Shown: positions 36,974 through 49,800 of the stretch, in pieces
Numbering within the stretch: position 1 is the stretch's first letter
How the letters are laid out: each line of letters begins with the position of its first letter
DNA from: Otis tarda
Lineage: Eukaryota > Chordata > Aves > Otidiformes > Otididae
Direction of reading: 5' to 3'
Assembly (NCBI GenBank): GCA_026413225.1
Contig: CM048557.1
Span: 22,298,871-22,362,870 of the forward strand
Length of the DNA: 64,000 nt
Program-made: the position numbers and the translations under genes
The notes under the pieces: generated by a model
What the model saw: the letters and a program-made list of their open reading frames with translations, nothing else
Databases searched by the model: none
Told to the model about the DNA's origin: nothing

Positions 36974-39329
36974 TCTGAGAGCGCTGCAGGAGGATCCCCA
37001 ACTGCTGAACGACCCAGCAGGGTCAAGCTGCTCATCCATGGAGGGCAAGCAGGTAGGCAGAGGGGAACACCCAGCCTCTCACAGCTCAGGGATTTCTGGA
37101 GATGACACCTCAGCCTCCGTGTCCTCCTCTTGCAGCGGATGAGGCTGTGTGCCCGGTTGTCATGAGCAGCACACAGGGCAGTGTCAAGCTGCGGGCGAGG
37201 GGCTATCATCTCACAAGAGCACTGTAGTGTCAGAGAGGGACACAGAGGGGGTGTGGTATAAATAAATACATTTCAAAAGTTGTTTTCAATGTTCCCCTAA
37301 CTTAATTTCAACCTAATTTTTTATACCTCTTGTGTTTGCCATGGCTTCATAGCCTTTTCTTTCAGCGGCAGCTGATTTGCCATTGTAATTACATTGGATT
37401 GTGGCCTCCACAGAACTCCACTAAAATTGTTTCATTTTATTTTGTCTAAAGAGTGTAGCGTTGCCTCCATAGACTTGCACCAAAATTGGCTCATTTTGCT
37501 TCAGATTATCTTTTCCCCGTAGGACTGCATTATTATGGCCTACACTCGCACCCCACCGCTGAAAGCGCACACTTCAATGCAGCTCGGTTCGTGAGCTAAA
37601 CGCCTTTTAAGAGTTTTTTATACCTTTCTGTGGGGCGAGCTCTGCGTACACGTGGGCAGGATGCCACCAGAGACCTGCCGAACAGTGCCCGTCGCAAGGC
37701 AGGGGAGACTCGAGGAGCCCGCAACCCAGTGAGCACGAAGCTGAAATTAGCTTCTGGTTGAGGCAGCGCGCTGTCTCTGTTATTGGGGTGGGGGAAAGCT
37801 GAGGGCATCTGCAGAAGCAGCCGGGGCCATCGCTTTCCTGGTTTCCTACAATCACCCTCTTGTAGGGCCCTCACTCCTTTGTCATTCGTAAGAGCTACCA
37901 CAGCAGAAAGACACTTTCTTTTTTTTCCTAACTGAAATAGGCTTTAATAAAGCTATTGTATTTGATCACTGGCTAAGGAAACAATAATTTAGCATAATAG
38001 GAAAAGATCATTAATGTTCAATGAACCTAACACTCTGCTCCAGTTTTTGCTGCCCTAGAGAGATGGAGTAAATGCTTCTTCCTTAACTGAAGACTAAATA
38101 GAGTACATTTCATTTTTCATTTCCAGCACTTTTTCCAATAGGCTTGTGATGTTCGCTAACGTGTGCTGAAAGGGGTGGACTGCCTGGCAGCAGGGGAAAA
38201 ATCAGGGGGGAGGGTTTAGAGCACATAAAAACTCACTCACTCTTCATCACACGGCTGTCTAGGGCCTTCCACTTCTTTCTTGACAAGCCTCATTTCAAAA
38301 GCCCCCAAAGACCATGCCAAGGAGATGTGGTGGTCTGTTGTATTACAAAATAGAGAGGAGCAGAGAAGAACGCTCCCGTCCCCTCTCCCGCAGCCATTCC
38401 TCCGTGGGACACCTGTGGCAGGGAGCTGCACTGCTGATTTCTCTGCCAAGGGATTCCCTGGGGCATGGAGGGGTTTTCTGAGGTGCCAGGTGAGTGGCTT
38501 CCCTCCTGCCAGGGTCAGGTGGAGGAGTAAGGGCTAAAATTGGTGTCCAGGTGGCATTTTGACTGCAACTGCAATTTTGTATGAAAGCCAGCTGATAAAC
38601 ACTCACAGGAGTAAGGTTTGTCAGAGGCTGGCTCTGGCTGCTGCAGCTGGTGTGGCAGTGGGCTCTGGCCACGTTCACCTGTGTGAGACAAGGAGATGAA
38701 ACACACGGCAGCCCCCGGCGTTGCCGTTTCAGCGCTGCCCAAGGACCAACTGGCTTGGAGCTGCTGCGAGCCCGAGCTCTGGGCCGGCCAGATCTGGTCG
38801 AATAAAACGCCCGAGCGCAGCTGTAATGAAACAAAGCATCTCCACAGAAAAGCTGGGACACAGCTAATAGCATCACGTTAGCCTCCGTTTAGTGCAATAA
38901 AAAAAACGGCACTGCTAACAACTGTTTTTCCCTCAGAGTTTTCCTTGATGGATTTTGCCATTGGAGCACATCCCCGGCTGTGCGAGAAGGGAGCTAGCAG
39001 ACGTGGCGATCAGGGATAAGCAGTTACAAAAGGGAACGGGTAGCGGTGCTGCAAGGGGAACGTACCCCAAGTAAATACTAAAAGATTTACAGTGCGTAGG
39101 GCTGCGCTGCCCAGTGCTCCTGTCAGACATCTCTGATAGCAACTGTGCCAATCGCAGTGATAATTAACAGCAAGATGAAGGATAACGGCTGGTTCGCCGC
39201 AACAGCCAGTCCTTAGTGATGCAGAGTGGATTCGCTGCCACTGAGGAAACTCTGTGGGTGGGTGGGTGTGGATGGGGGGTTGTGGGGCAGAGGGGAGCGG
39301 GTGTGCGTTGCAGAACACGGCGTGTTTAG
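36974..39329. other. Intergenic or intronic DNA, nothing recognised
   Basis: Open frames up to 177 codons (38343..38876, -) have no domains or codon bias. No repeats were recognised. It ends at a rise in GC content leading into the next CpG island. Confidence 0.45.
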
Positions 39330-39620
39330 GCCACCGAAGGGCACGTTTTGGGGGGAGGTGTTGGCCTCTGCCGGGCCGGTTCCCCACACCGGTCGCGTGG
39401 CCCCTCCCGCCCACTCCGCGTGGGCTGCATCGCCGCTTTAAGGCGCCGGAGGGGGCGGCCCCGCCCCGCGTCGGGGAGACCGAGGCAGGCCAGGCCGAGG
39501 TGGGCCGGGCCCCCCCTGCGGCGGCAACGGCAACGGGGGTCCCGGGGCAGCGCCGGCGCTGAGGGTCCCCGTCGCGACAAGCGGGAGGCGGGGCGGGCGT
39601 CTGCCATGTCTGTGAAAGCC
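39330..39620 (+). promoter_or_regulatory. Second CpG island, promoter of an unidentified gene
   Basis: A compact, CpG-dense segment contains CTTTAAG (39436..39442) inside a 16-base motif identical to the FJX1 core promoter. Adjacent GC boxes (GGGGGCGG at 39451..39458 and CCGCCCCG at 39461..39468) follow, and then GC-rich leader-like sequence. The order matches the FJX1 promoter, suggesting transcription to the right from about 39465. Possible splice donors are CCGAG|GTGGGC and GGGAG|GTGTTG. In mammals TRIM44 is the next gene after FJX1 on the same strand, so this could be its first exon or an lncRNA promoter. No TRIM44 coding sequence is visible. Confidence 0.6.
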
Positions 39621-40007
39621 GAGGAGGGCTTGCTTTGGTGTATATGGCAGCGGGGGAGTGAGGGAGGGGCATGGACTGATTCAGGTTGCTCGCAAAGTGT
39701 CAGTCCTCGAGCATCCAAGCTGCTTCCAGCCATGATGGAAGGCTGTTGCTGTGCGGTGGCCATAGGAGCTGTTGGTAGCACATATAGTACAGCTGTTGTC
39801 TCCGCTGGCAGTGTTAGCAAAAAGGCTACCAGTGAGGGGTTTTTTTTTTCTCCCCCAACTCCTAGATTAAAGCATGGTGAGAAAAACTTAAATACTCTTA
39901 GGACTTTAGCATGTTTTATATGTAAAGTTGGGATTTCAGTCTCCAGGGTTTATGAAGTCAGCTCCTGTTTTGTGTCTGGGGTCTGCTGTGACTTCAGTGG
40001 AAATTAG
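39606..40007 (+). CDS. Speculative short ORF downstream of the second CpG island
   Basis: The ATG at 39606 has a good context (GCCATGT), is preceded by GC-rich leader-like sequence and opens a 133-codon frame starting MSVKAEEG. I recognise no domain. A Ser/Ala-rich middle and an FFFSPPTP segment encoded by a polypyrimidine tract (39840..39857) argue that the frame runs into intron or noncoding sequence. Only the first codons might belong to a real first exon. It is listed because of its position at a promoter, not because of its content. Confidence 0.12.
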   Translation: MSVKAEEGLLWCIWQRGSEGGAWTDSGCSQSVSPRASKLLPAMMEGCCCAVAIGAVGSTYSTAVVSAGSVSKKATSEGFFFSPPTPRLKHGEKNLNTLRTLACFICKVGISVSRVYEVSSCFVSGVCCDFSGN

Positions 40008-43000
40008 GCATTAAAGTTTCTGAGAAATGAGGGTTATTATCTAGGGGAATGGAAGAAAAGTATCTTGAAGTCTTCTTCTAGGGACTAGCTTGTGGTCTTT
40101 CTTTAATGCTTCAGATTCCTCTTGAAGATTATGGCTTTCCTTTTTTTTTTCTGAAGGAAATGTCATTCCACAGACACAGACCCACTCACACAGATAAGGC
40201 AGTTAGATAGCTGTAGGTGTTCTTGTTTGTTCTTGTCTGTCTTGAGACACTAAGGAAACCAGGAAATCCAGAAAATCAGGAAGAAACATGGTTAGCTGAG
40301 TTTAGTTTGGTCTGGAGCATCCCTGCTTTTGGAGGAGGCAAGAATCCCTTCTTACATTTTGTACGTTGGTTCAAGCTGCTACTAAAAGAAAGTACAGATG
40401 CTTGAGCCCTTGAGACAACCACACCTTCTTAAGATCTTCCCTGGAGCCTGATTTGGAGCAAAGAGGTCTCTCTCTGGCTTGGTGTTGCAGTGAGACTATT
40501 GACAGTCCTTTCTGTCACTGCGTGATCCTCCTGCTCCCCACAGATTGTGCTGAATCTGCCCTTGGTCCATGCTGACTCTTATTTATATTATAATGTACAT
40601 AGATCAAATGAATTGAAAGTTACTGGTTTATATTTACTCAAATCTAATCATGATGCTCCCATTTCTATTACTGACAAGATAAATACTCGCTAGCTAAAGC
40701 TTTAATTTCCTTGGAGTGCTGTTTTTCTTGAAACGAGCTGGCAAGTTTGTGTTCATCACGTGTCCTGCTGACACCCTCCCAGGCACTTGGTACCTGGCTG
40801 CACCATCTGTGTGGGGTGGGCCTTGGCTGAGGGCACGTGCACAGGTAAAATCGTTATGGGTTAGCAGTGCTTTGCAGGACAGCATCCACAGCTATGTATC
40901 AGTAGGCATCCTGCTGTGCGGAGAGAATTTGGGTCAGGTGAAAGCCAGATCAGATGGATTAGTCTTTGTGCCTACTTCAAATTGTTGGCTTTGTCCAGAC
41001 TGGAAAGGCTTTAATGGCTAACGTTTTTTAGCACTGGGATAGATCACATTGCCTGTAATGTGTGTGTATAAGCCTAAAGGACTCCCCTCCCGCCCCTGCA
41101 GAGAAACCTCCCTGCATGTTGCCATTGTGCCCACTTACTAGTCTATCAGTGCTTCCCTGAGATAGAAGAGTAATGCAAACCAGTGGGGACAGTACTCTCA
41201 TCCTGCAGAAGAGCCAAATAGCGGGGGAAACCAAAAGTGCAGAGACCGCCCCACACTGATCAGCGGTCAGAGCCGCAGAGCTGGCAAGGTGGAGCCAGGC
41301 CACGGCTGAAGCTGGAGTCAGGGGGGGACTTGTACAAAATCTGTCTGATTTCATGTTCGGTGCCTGCAGTGTCTCTTGGGAGAGGAAAGAAGTGTTCCAT
41401 TTTTTTGCCTCTATCAATGACTTCAGGGGGATGTGAACGGACTATTGGGATGCTTCTTAGCTTGTTTAAGTCGTTCTGCCTTCTGTCTTGAGTATTACTG
41501 GTCCCTCAGGACACTTGACATGGATAATGCTGGGAAAAAAAGCGTCTATTTGGAAGCAGTCCTGCTAGCATACCGTATGTTAGGAGTTTACCGTTTCCTT
41601 GTTTGGCAACTTGGGGCACCTGTGTGAAAACATTGTTGCTTTTGATTTTTATCTTGCTGCTGTTTATGCTTGTTGTGTCACAAGCTGATTGCTCGAGAGA
41701 TAATTGTGCTGTCCAAGGTGGAGGATGCGATACCTAGGAAGTCTAATGATTAGCACTCCATAAGCATCACAGGATGGTAGAGAGAGAAAGAAGGGTGAGG
41801 GGCAGGGGAAATTCATTCATTTCTATGCACCAGAAACCAAATACATGCAAAACTGGATTTGGTTTTGTTTTGTGACAGTCTGCTAAATGGAGTTTAGAGG
41901 GGCTCTTCAGCAGTGGGATGAGTACTGTGAAGTGCACAAGTCTTGAGGTAGTGGTAGTTGGTGGTATGGCAAGGGAGCACTCACATGCATCAGAAGGGAT
42001 GCTGTTAGGGTCAGTCAAGGTGCATCCAGAAGAACCACGTTGTTGGTACTTCTGTTGGAAGCCATCAGTGCCCTTGGGAGGTGATCTTCTTTCCCACCTC
42101 CCCTTGTCTCCAGTTAGTTTAGTGTGGTCTTTGCTCCACTCTCACTTTGGAAGGCTTCTGTACCAGCGCTGACCACCCTCATCAGTGCTGTGACATGTCT
42201 CTGGACTGGAAGGTTGGGACTGTGGCTAGGATATCTACACCACTTCTTTGTTTCCAGTTGGGAGTGAAGGTCAGAGCCGAAGTGCCCGGTAGCAGATGGT
42301 GCCTGTTTGGTGTAGCTGTCTCTCATCCCTGGTGGGCCATGGTGGAGGGTGGTATCAGGATAAAGCAAAAAAATAGCAAAAACTTTATGTCAAAATCCAG
42401 TAGTCTCGCTAGTATGTGGGGTGGATGGCTGGGCAGAAACACAAAGGGCCTCCTGCATTCTTCTCGCTCTTCAGTATTTGATCAAGAGGGAGTTTGTCAA
42501 GAGTGGTGTCTGTGAGGGGCTAGGTTTGGGAAAGAGCCTTAGTCTAAGCATTGCATCTCCCAGCTTTGGAGTCATCAGGCGACTACTATAATACCAAATA
42601 CTCTTCTGATTTAGGGCCAAGGCTTCCCCTGTTATATGTGAGAACAGTTACTGTCTCAGAGGATGATTTAGGAAAGCCAGAATGTGGATCCATGAGGTCG
42701 ACAGAGAGAAATGTTTAGGAAAAATATACAGCTCAAGCTTTATCGTTTGTCTCCCACGCCATAGAGAACACCTGTATACCGCAAGCTGAAACAGCAATGA
42801 ATCTTCCCCTTTTTCTGTATTCTGACTGATACCTGATTATTTATGCAGAGATGAGGAGATACTGAAATATGGAGTCCTACTAGCAGACCAAAAGTTGGAG
42901 CACTTCTCTTGAGAGGACGGGGCTGCAGGTCTGTCAAGCAGACAGCATCACTGAGCCTGATCTTTGTTAGAAGAGTGCTGGCTGTGCAAGATGAGGGGAT

Positions 43001-44224
43001 CATGAAAGCATTGTTTCGTTTTGTTTTACATGTGCCCTGCCTGTGGCAAAGACAGAAAAATGGTTCAGTGGATGAATTAGAGGGGAAGCAATGTGCAAGG
43101 CTGCTGCCAGGCTGTTCAGTCTTTGAAACTTAGGTGGTCTCCATGCACTCTGTGCTAGAGGGGGGGGAAAATGATATCTGAAGTATTTTGTTGGCAGACA
43201 TTCAAGTGTCTTTAGGATTAGGTGGGAGGCTAAGGACTGAAATTTTGGATGTTGGCATTTGAATCCGGGGTTAGCTATCTAAGCCTCCCTCTAGCAAGGT
43301 GTCAGCACATTTTTCAGATTCCCTTCTGTTAAATGCTGCAGATAAAATCAGAAAATGCTTCTGGAAAAAGCCTCCACTAGACTCTGCCTCAACTCTTTCA
43401 TTTGTCAACAAGCTGTGGCCTCTCAAATAAGAGCAACAATTTTTTTTTGCAGGGAGCAGCTGAAGCAAAGGAAGCAAATATTTCAGGTATTCCTCAAGTG
43501 CCTCATACCTCAGTTTTTCTCTCCTGAAGCATGCACCCTTGATTGCTTCCTTAATTAGTACTTTTAAAATATCTCTCTATTCCCATTTATAAATAAATCA
43601 AAGTAGAAATTCAGAGTATTAATTTATCAGGCACTCAATGTGCATTCTAGAGAGCAAATTTAACACCTGTACATGCAAGGACTGAGTGTCCCCACAAGCT
43701 CCTGAGCCACTGACTTTGGTGGTGGCTGTGGAACATCCAGGAAGATCTCTCATAGCCCGACTTCATTAACAAGGATGCAAAAAAGCCATGAGAAAAATGA
43801 ATTGCCTGTGCAATTGCATTTAATTTTTCATTCTAGCAGGTTTCCCAGTTCACTTGGCAGCTATTATTTCTTCCCCTCCCCCCTTAATTCATGCTTTTTT
43901 TTTTTATTTTATTCTTTCTTGGTCCTTTTGACTGAACAAAAGCAGTCCCACAAGGGCAGGCTAATGTATTCATAGTTTTGCTGCAACTTGGCTGATAGAA
44001 TAAGCTGAAAAATTGCTGCCTCCCATTGTTTACTGAGAATCTTTGTTGTGCTTTGTAGAGTTGAAATAAGTGCTGTCTGGTGCCCTCTGCTCCCCATCCT
44101 TACGGAGCAGAGCCTGTTGCGCTGAACCTGCTCGGGCTGGAGATGGTGGAAAGGCTGAGGTTCAAGTTCACAGACTCAAAAGTAAGTTACAGAAGTGATT
44201 GCTTGTTTGAGCATTCGCTTGCTT
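40008..44224. other. Noncoding DNA, possibly intronic
   Basis: If the second island starts a gene reading rightward, this could be its first intron. I see no exon with recognisable coding content. T tracts lie near 40140..40150 and 43894..43904. Short frames are without domains. Confidence 0.4.
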
Positions 44225-44325
44225 GCTCTTGCCTTTCATTCTCCTTGATCTAAGCACAATGTATTGTTAATGCCTATCTGAACATTGCATTAAGCTCTAA
44301 TTAAGCCTGCCAATCAAAAAAACCC
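44225..44325. promoter_or_regulatory. Candidate conserved noncoding element
   Basis: A short AT-rich block has inverted TTAATGC (44268..44274) and GCATTAA (44287..44293), then CTAATTAAG and a CCAATCA box. It has a homeodomain-site-like composition. Conservation cannot be judged here. Confidence 0.18.
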
Positions 44326-46813
44326 AGAAAGCAGGCTTCTCATGTGCCTGGTAGTAAGTCATACTTCCCCCCTCAATTTTCTGACTATGAACATGTAACT
44401 GGTAATTGTGGGTTTGTCGTTTTTTTTTTTTTTTTTTTTTCTCTGAACTGCAGACGAGTGCTTAATGAACTTGTACCACAGTGTTTACCTTAAGGGGTAA
44501 CTTTCATTATAAAATGGCTTTGGATTAGCATCACATGAAAGGTCCAGACTTTGCCAGGCTGTAACTAAAGTTGTACTGGAGCAGCATAGAGAAGTCAAAG
44601 TTGTTTTCAGCTTTTCATGCAATGCCAGAAAACATGCTAGAAGTAACGTGACCGGGAGGAATGAATGTGATAAAGCTGCCTGGAAGGTCTTTCTGGAAAT
44701 AGAAGAGAAGGTGCAACATCTAGGGTACTGGATCCTCTATCTGACATTGGAGCAAGAGCCACTGATGGTTACAGCTAGTGTAAATCCTAACTTGCTAACC
44801 AAAATCCCAAAATGGAAGTATCAAATGATGTGGCTTTGGAGCTTCCACTGAGATATCAAGAGTGAAAAAGCTAGAGGGCAAAGCCACAGTCTAGTACTAC
44901 CATTTTATAAACAACTATAAAAGAAGAGAGGTGGCTTCTAATCCACATCATGTTTGTAAAATAAAACATATTGGTAGGATTGAGATTACAGTGTTTCATA
45001 CATGAAGCTTTTCATGATGGTAAGGAAAACCAAATTGAGATCACACATTACAAATAAGTCCCAAACTTCAAAGTTAGTAATAATCATCCTTTGAGGAAGA
45101 CACCAGAAGTTTAGCTGCCTAGTTTTGATATAAATTGAACAGGATAAAATAATAGCGTAAACCAGAGACTAGAGTGTCTAGCCAAGATACTCTAATAGGT
45201 CTTTCCCATCTCTAACCCTCAGCATCTGTTTTCCTGTGGAGCACAATGATGATTTCTGCCCTTCTGAGCTGCTGAGTCACACGCTTTAACGCTTGTGAAA
45301 TTTGCATCAAGTGTGGAAGTTGTATAGCAGTGTCAAGCCAATGCTAGACATCTGAAAGGCCAAGGAGGAAAGCTGTGACTGAAGACATGCAGCTCCTAGA
45401 TAGCCTGTGGTGGCCCTTGGACCTTGATAAGTGATCTCAGACTAATTAAGCTTTAATACTGTGGGTAGGGAAAGCTGACAGCTCTGCTCTAGCCTGACCC
45501 ATTTCTCAATGTGCTTTTGTGTCTGCCGGATTTTTTTCCCCTTCCTTCCCCTGCTGTAATCCTTATGGAACATCTGCCCCAGCCAGGAACAAATGGCAAC
45601 TTGTTCCCTGGACTCCACGTCCTTGTCTGTATGCTCAGGTCCTGCAATCTTTCCGCCCTTTGTTCCTCTGCTGCTTTTTTTCCCCCTCTAACACCGCAAG
45701 ACTTGATTAATCCAAATGCTGAAATCCCGCAGGCGCTGTAGTTATTTTTAGCATTAACATTACAGCTCTGCAAAGGGTGGATGAAGATTTATGATTTTGT
45801 CTCCTACAAATCTTACAGCCTTTCCTTTCTCTGCTAAAACTTGGATGGATTCCAACACCCCCCCCGCCAATGCCCAAAATTGCCTTTTATTTCTTTAATT
45901 AAAGAGCTGCGAGAGCCAGCAGTCTTGCCTCATGACCGTGGGGCAGAGTGGGTCCCGTGTCCCTTCTGGAGTTCAGCACATCTAGAATTCCTGCTCTTGT
46001 TTGCGGTCACTAAAACTTTGTAAATCTTCATCCTGGAAAGACTCTTTCTGTTTTGAGCTGGGAGAAGAAAGGTTCCTTAAGCATGTGAGCACCGAACAGA
46101 ACTTTCATGGTGGAAACTTGCTTTATTTTCTGGTTTAATGTTTTCATCCACTCTTTCATTTCCTCCCACAGCTCAACTTCAGTGGGCACCAAGTTTGCCC
46201 TTTGTGAGGGCATGGGGAAAGAATTTTTTCTCAGAAAGAAATGTCAAGAATGAATTCAGGTCTCTCTCCGCTTGTGTCTCATCTTTTATTCTCCTTCTTG
46301 GGCTCTGCATGTCCAAACACAACTGTGGTGTTACAGTCTGACTGGGTTACAGTCATTCCCACGGATTATTTCTTCCCCCCCCCCCCCACCAAGTCAGGCA
46401 TGCCATACACCATAGCTATTTCCTGGTGCACCTAAGTCTAGTTTCCAGTTTACACCCCAAAACCTCACTTAAAATGAATTTAATGCATCAGCTGTAATTA
46501 CCATATATTTTCCATCACGTGCTTAGGCATGCAAGTGTGCCCACTTGTGCCAGCTGGGAGCTGCTGTTTTCTCCCTGTGTCCTCCTCCTGCTTGCAGCGT
46601 AGCTCCCCATACACTGGGAGGGCTGTGCTCCGGCTCAGTCGAGGCACAGCGTGCTCCTTGTTGGCAGAATCGAGTGCCTAGGAAAAATTGTTATTATCTA
46701 AGTTATTCTGCTTAGCAAAATGTCTCTCTTTGGTGTAATATTTTCTAAAATCTGCATGATTATCAGCAATTCCTAGTTGTGTGCCTTTGCAGCAATGCTG
46801 TAGACTTTAGGAA
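44326..46813. other. Noncoding DNA with homopolymer tracts
   Basis: A run of 21 T lies at 44420..44440 and a run of about 13 C near 46375..46387. No gene or mobile element was recognised. Confidence 0.5.
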
Positions 46814-46894
46814 GTTTTGGTTTTTTTGGTGGGTTTTTTTTGGGGTTTTTTGGTTTTTTTTTTTTGGTTTTTTGGGTTTTTTTTTTGTTTTTTG
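46814..46894. repeat. G/T-only low-complexity block
   Basis: About 80 bases consist almost only of T runs punctuated by GG, GGG or GGGG. On the minus strand it reads as A runs with CC/CCC, giving an artificial Lys/Pro-rich frame. It is probably a degenerate A/C-rich tract of the kind seen at retroelement tails. Confidence 0.85.
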
Positions 46895-49800
46895 AGGCTG
46901 TGGACACAGCAGCAGTTGCCATGTTAGAGGATCCCACCTTTTCCTCCACCAAGCAGGGTTTCCAGCATGGCTGTGCCACGGCGCCAGCCACTGGAGGGCT
47001 AACCAGCCAGAGATGTCTACAGCTATATGTTTCCCCATACAAACATGAAATCAATATGCTGAAGCAATTAACTAGACTTCATAAACTTCAGCTGGCAAGC
47101 TTTCTGGAGTCTATTCAAAAAGGCAGCAACAGTTCCTGGGTTGCCTGAGAGGGAAATAAGCCCACAGCATTTCTTTTGTTTAGCTGGTAAGGAGGACACA
47201 GGCAAGCTGAAAGGGGAGAAGATTTAATGACCTTATTTCAACCTCAACATGAAAAAAAAAAAAGAACCCACACACCAAAGCAGAGACATCTCTAGATCTT
47301 CTTCTGTTCCGTTGTTACAAGTCAAGAAATAACTCTTTTCAATGTCTGAATACAATTGAAAAATTGCCCTTACTCCCTGCCGTCACTGGCACCTCTTTTT
47401 CGTAGGCATTAGTGAGCAGATTCTGGTAACGTTTTGTTTGCAAAACGTGGTTCATTTGCCCAAAGAGCCGAATAAGGCAACTGCTCTTTTGACAAGCAGA
47501 GCAAAGCTGTCAGGTTCCTTTTCCCTGTAGGCGACGATACTTCATGTTCCTGGTGCCAGATAATATTTAACATTTAATTTAAGACCCTCAGTGCCTGTGT
47601 ACAAAACTTTACTATGGTAATAGTGATAAAGTGGCTGAATGCTGTATTTGAGTCTTTTTTTCCTCTCTCCTGGTTCATCCCCATGCTCAGTGTGGGTTGA
47701 ATTAAGGAGAGGAGGAGACTTAACCCTGAATTTTTATGAAGTAAGGAGACCTGACTTGCAGATAAAGATCTAATAATGAATCTTATTCTGGCTGTGAGAT
47801 CTTTCACTGGCTCACTCCTAAGAGGCCAGGCAGAATTTATGCAGAGAAGGAATGGGTGAGGGATAGTGTCAGCAGAAGAGAAGAACCTTCTGCTTGTAAT
47901 TCATCCAATTACTCATCTTCTTACAGAGTAGCACATACTGTATTGATCAGTAATGCATTTCCCACAGGAAAAAAAAAATAGCACTAAGACTATCAACAAG
48001 GCTGTGTTTGTACTGAGGAGGAGATAACTGGGTTTTTCTGAAGTCACGGTGAGCTGCATCAGTGCTGATCGTGCTCTAGTCCATTCTGCAGGCAGAAGTA
48101 GGTCAGGCCAGTGGCTCGCAGGAGAAGAGGTCAGTGATGCCGTGGTGGCTTGTCCCCTCTGGGGAGCAGGGGCTGCGCTCTCCTGCAGGGTGTAATGGAG
48201 GAGCAAATGACAGGGACAATATGCCTGTCTTTCATAAGCAGTCAAACTTGGTAGGAGCTGCGGTGATAATGCTGGGGCCCTGGCTGTATCAAGTCAGTGG
48301 TGCTTTGTCCATGCGGTTCCCGTCCCCGGTGCACTTCCATAGGCTGGTGTATCCCACTGTGCCTCTCTGCAGCAGCAGGAGTTGGTCCTCATGGTGTCCG
48401 TGCGTCAGGATCTTAAATGCATGTGTTATTTTTTTTGTGCCTAACGTACACACAGTAGCTGTCCTGCTCTCTGCACCCCGAGTCCTGGAGAAGGCAGGCT
48501 GTTTCACTCGGCAGTCTTTTGATCCTCAGCAAGGTGGGACAGAGACAGTCCCTGTCTCAGCAGGTATAGGGACATAGCGGAAACCGAGCTAATTTTTATT
48601 TTTCTCCTTTTGCCTTTCCCCATTTAAAAAATACCCCATTACTGCACTCAACACCAGTGCTTTGTCACTTGTGTTAGCTGAGTGGGGAGAGAAAGCCATG
48701 GTGAATCACGCTTTTAATGTGGAGATTAAAATACTAGTCGTGAGTGTGTGTTGGAGACAGTACTGCTGGTAGAATGCAACTGGGAAGGAAATTCTTACGG
48801 GAAGAAAAAAAATGTTTTACAGAGTGTCTGGGATCTAATGTACTTCCCGTGAAGAAGTTATGTACCTGGTCCTACAGCAGAGACTAGAAAGAGTAGATGG
48901 ATGATGTTTGAAGTCTTTCAGTTTAAAGTGAGTGGGCAAGGCACAGTATGGGGGAATGGATTTTCTCTGAGCAGGACAAACATTCCACATCAGGGTTTAA
49001 AAATAGTGCCTGGCTACATGAAGGCCCCCAGCTCCTTGTGTCACTACCAACCACCCACTTCCTCTGTAATTGTCTGGAGTGCGCTTGTTTCTCTCCAGCT
49101 TTTAGCAGTTGATAAGATAGCTGTTTAGAAAAAAAAATGAACACCCAAACCAAAAAAATAAATAAACCCAAAATTGCCCTGTTATTCTTGCAGAGTCGTG
49201 GGGCTACTTTAGGATATATGTGATGGAGTGGGTGTGTAGTTGTTTGTGATGTGGTTAAAGCATGGTGAAGAGACAGGTCACACAGAGGGAATAAAAGTCC
49301 ACTGATGCAACGTAGCTCCAGTGCATTCCTATATCCTTGCAATCGAAAAAAGCCGGTGGAGGCTAGCCACAACCCCCACCGCCTGTCCATATGGTAAATG
49401 GTCTGTGTCCATGCTGACGCTGCTCTTTTTTTTTAATATTTTTGTGTCAAGATTGCTTAGCCTGGATTTTAGTAGATAGATTTGCCCAAGGGATGGCAGG
49501 CAGGGCCTTGCTCAAACCTCACTCAGGAGTTGGTTTTGAGCCACCACCACCTTTTTGCTGAAGATGTTCCACGGCATACTTTGCAATGCTGTGCAGGTGC
49601 AGCTCTTGACTCTGGCTTAGGCTTTTACACGTGAGAAATCGGCTCTGGTGGTAGCAGGAGCTGGGGCGGTGGGGCTCAGAGAGGGCTATTCATGGCAGGT
49701 TGCAGCCACTGTCACAGCCATCCCGTTGGTGCTGCCAGAGCAGAACATAGAAACCCACAAAAAAAATGCAGATGCTCCAGGGAGCATCAAAGTCCGCCTT

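Noticed and set aside
36655-37209. 184-codon open frame, minus strand
   Set aside because: Crosses the (ATGA)n microsatellite, which translates to a run of Ser/Ile/His/Phe. No domain.
38343-38876. 177-codon open frame, minus strand
   Set aside because: No domain or promoter. Other frames are equally open.
39330-40007. Assigning the second CpG island to TRIM44 exon 1
   Set aside because: The position fits mammalian gene order, but the acidic stretch and zinc-finger sequence expected in TRIM44's first coding exon are not present in the window.
46763-47054. Lys/Pro-rich minus-strand peptide frames
   Set aside because: The Lys-rich segment is a translation of the G/T low-complexity block.
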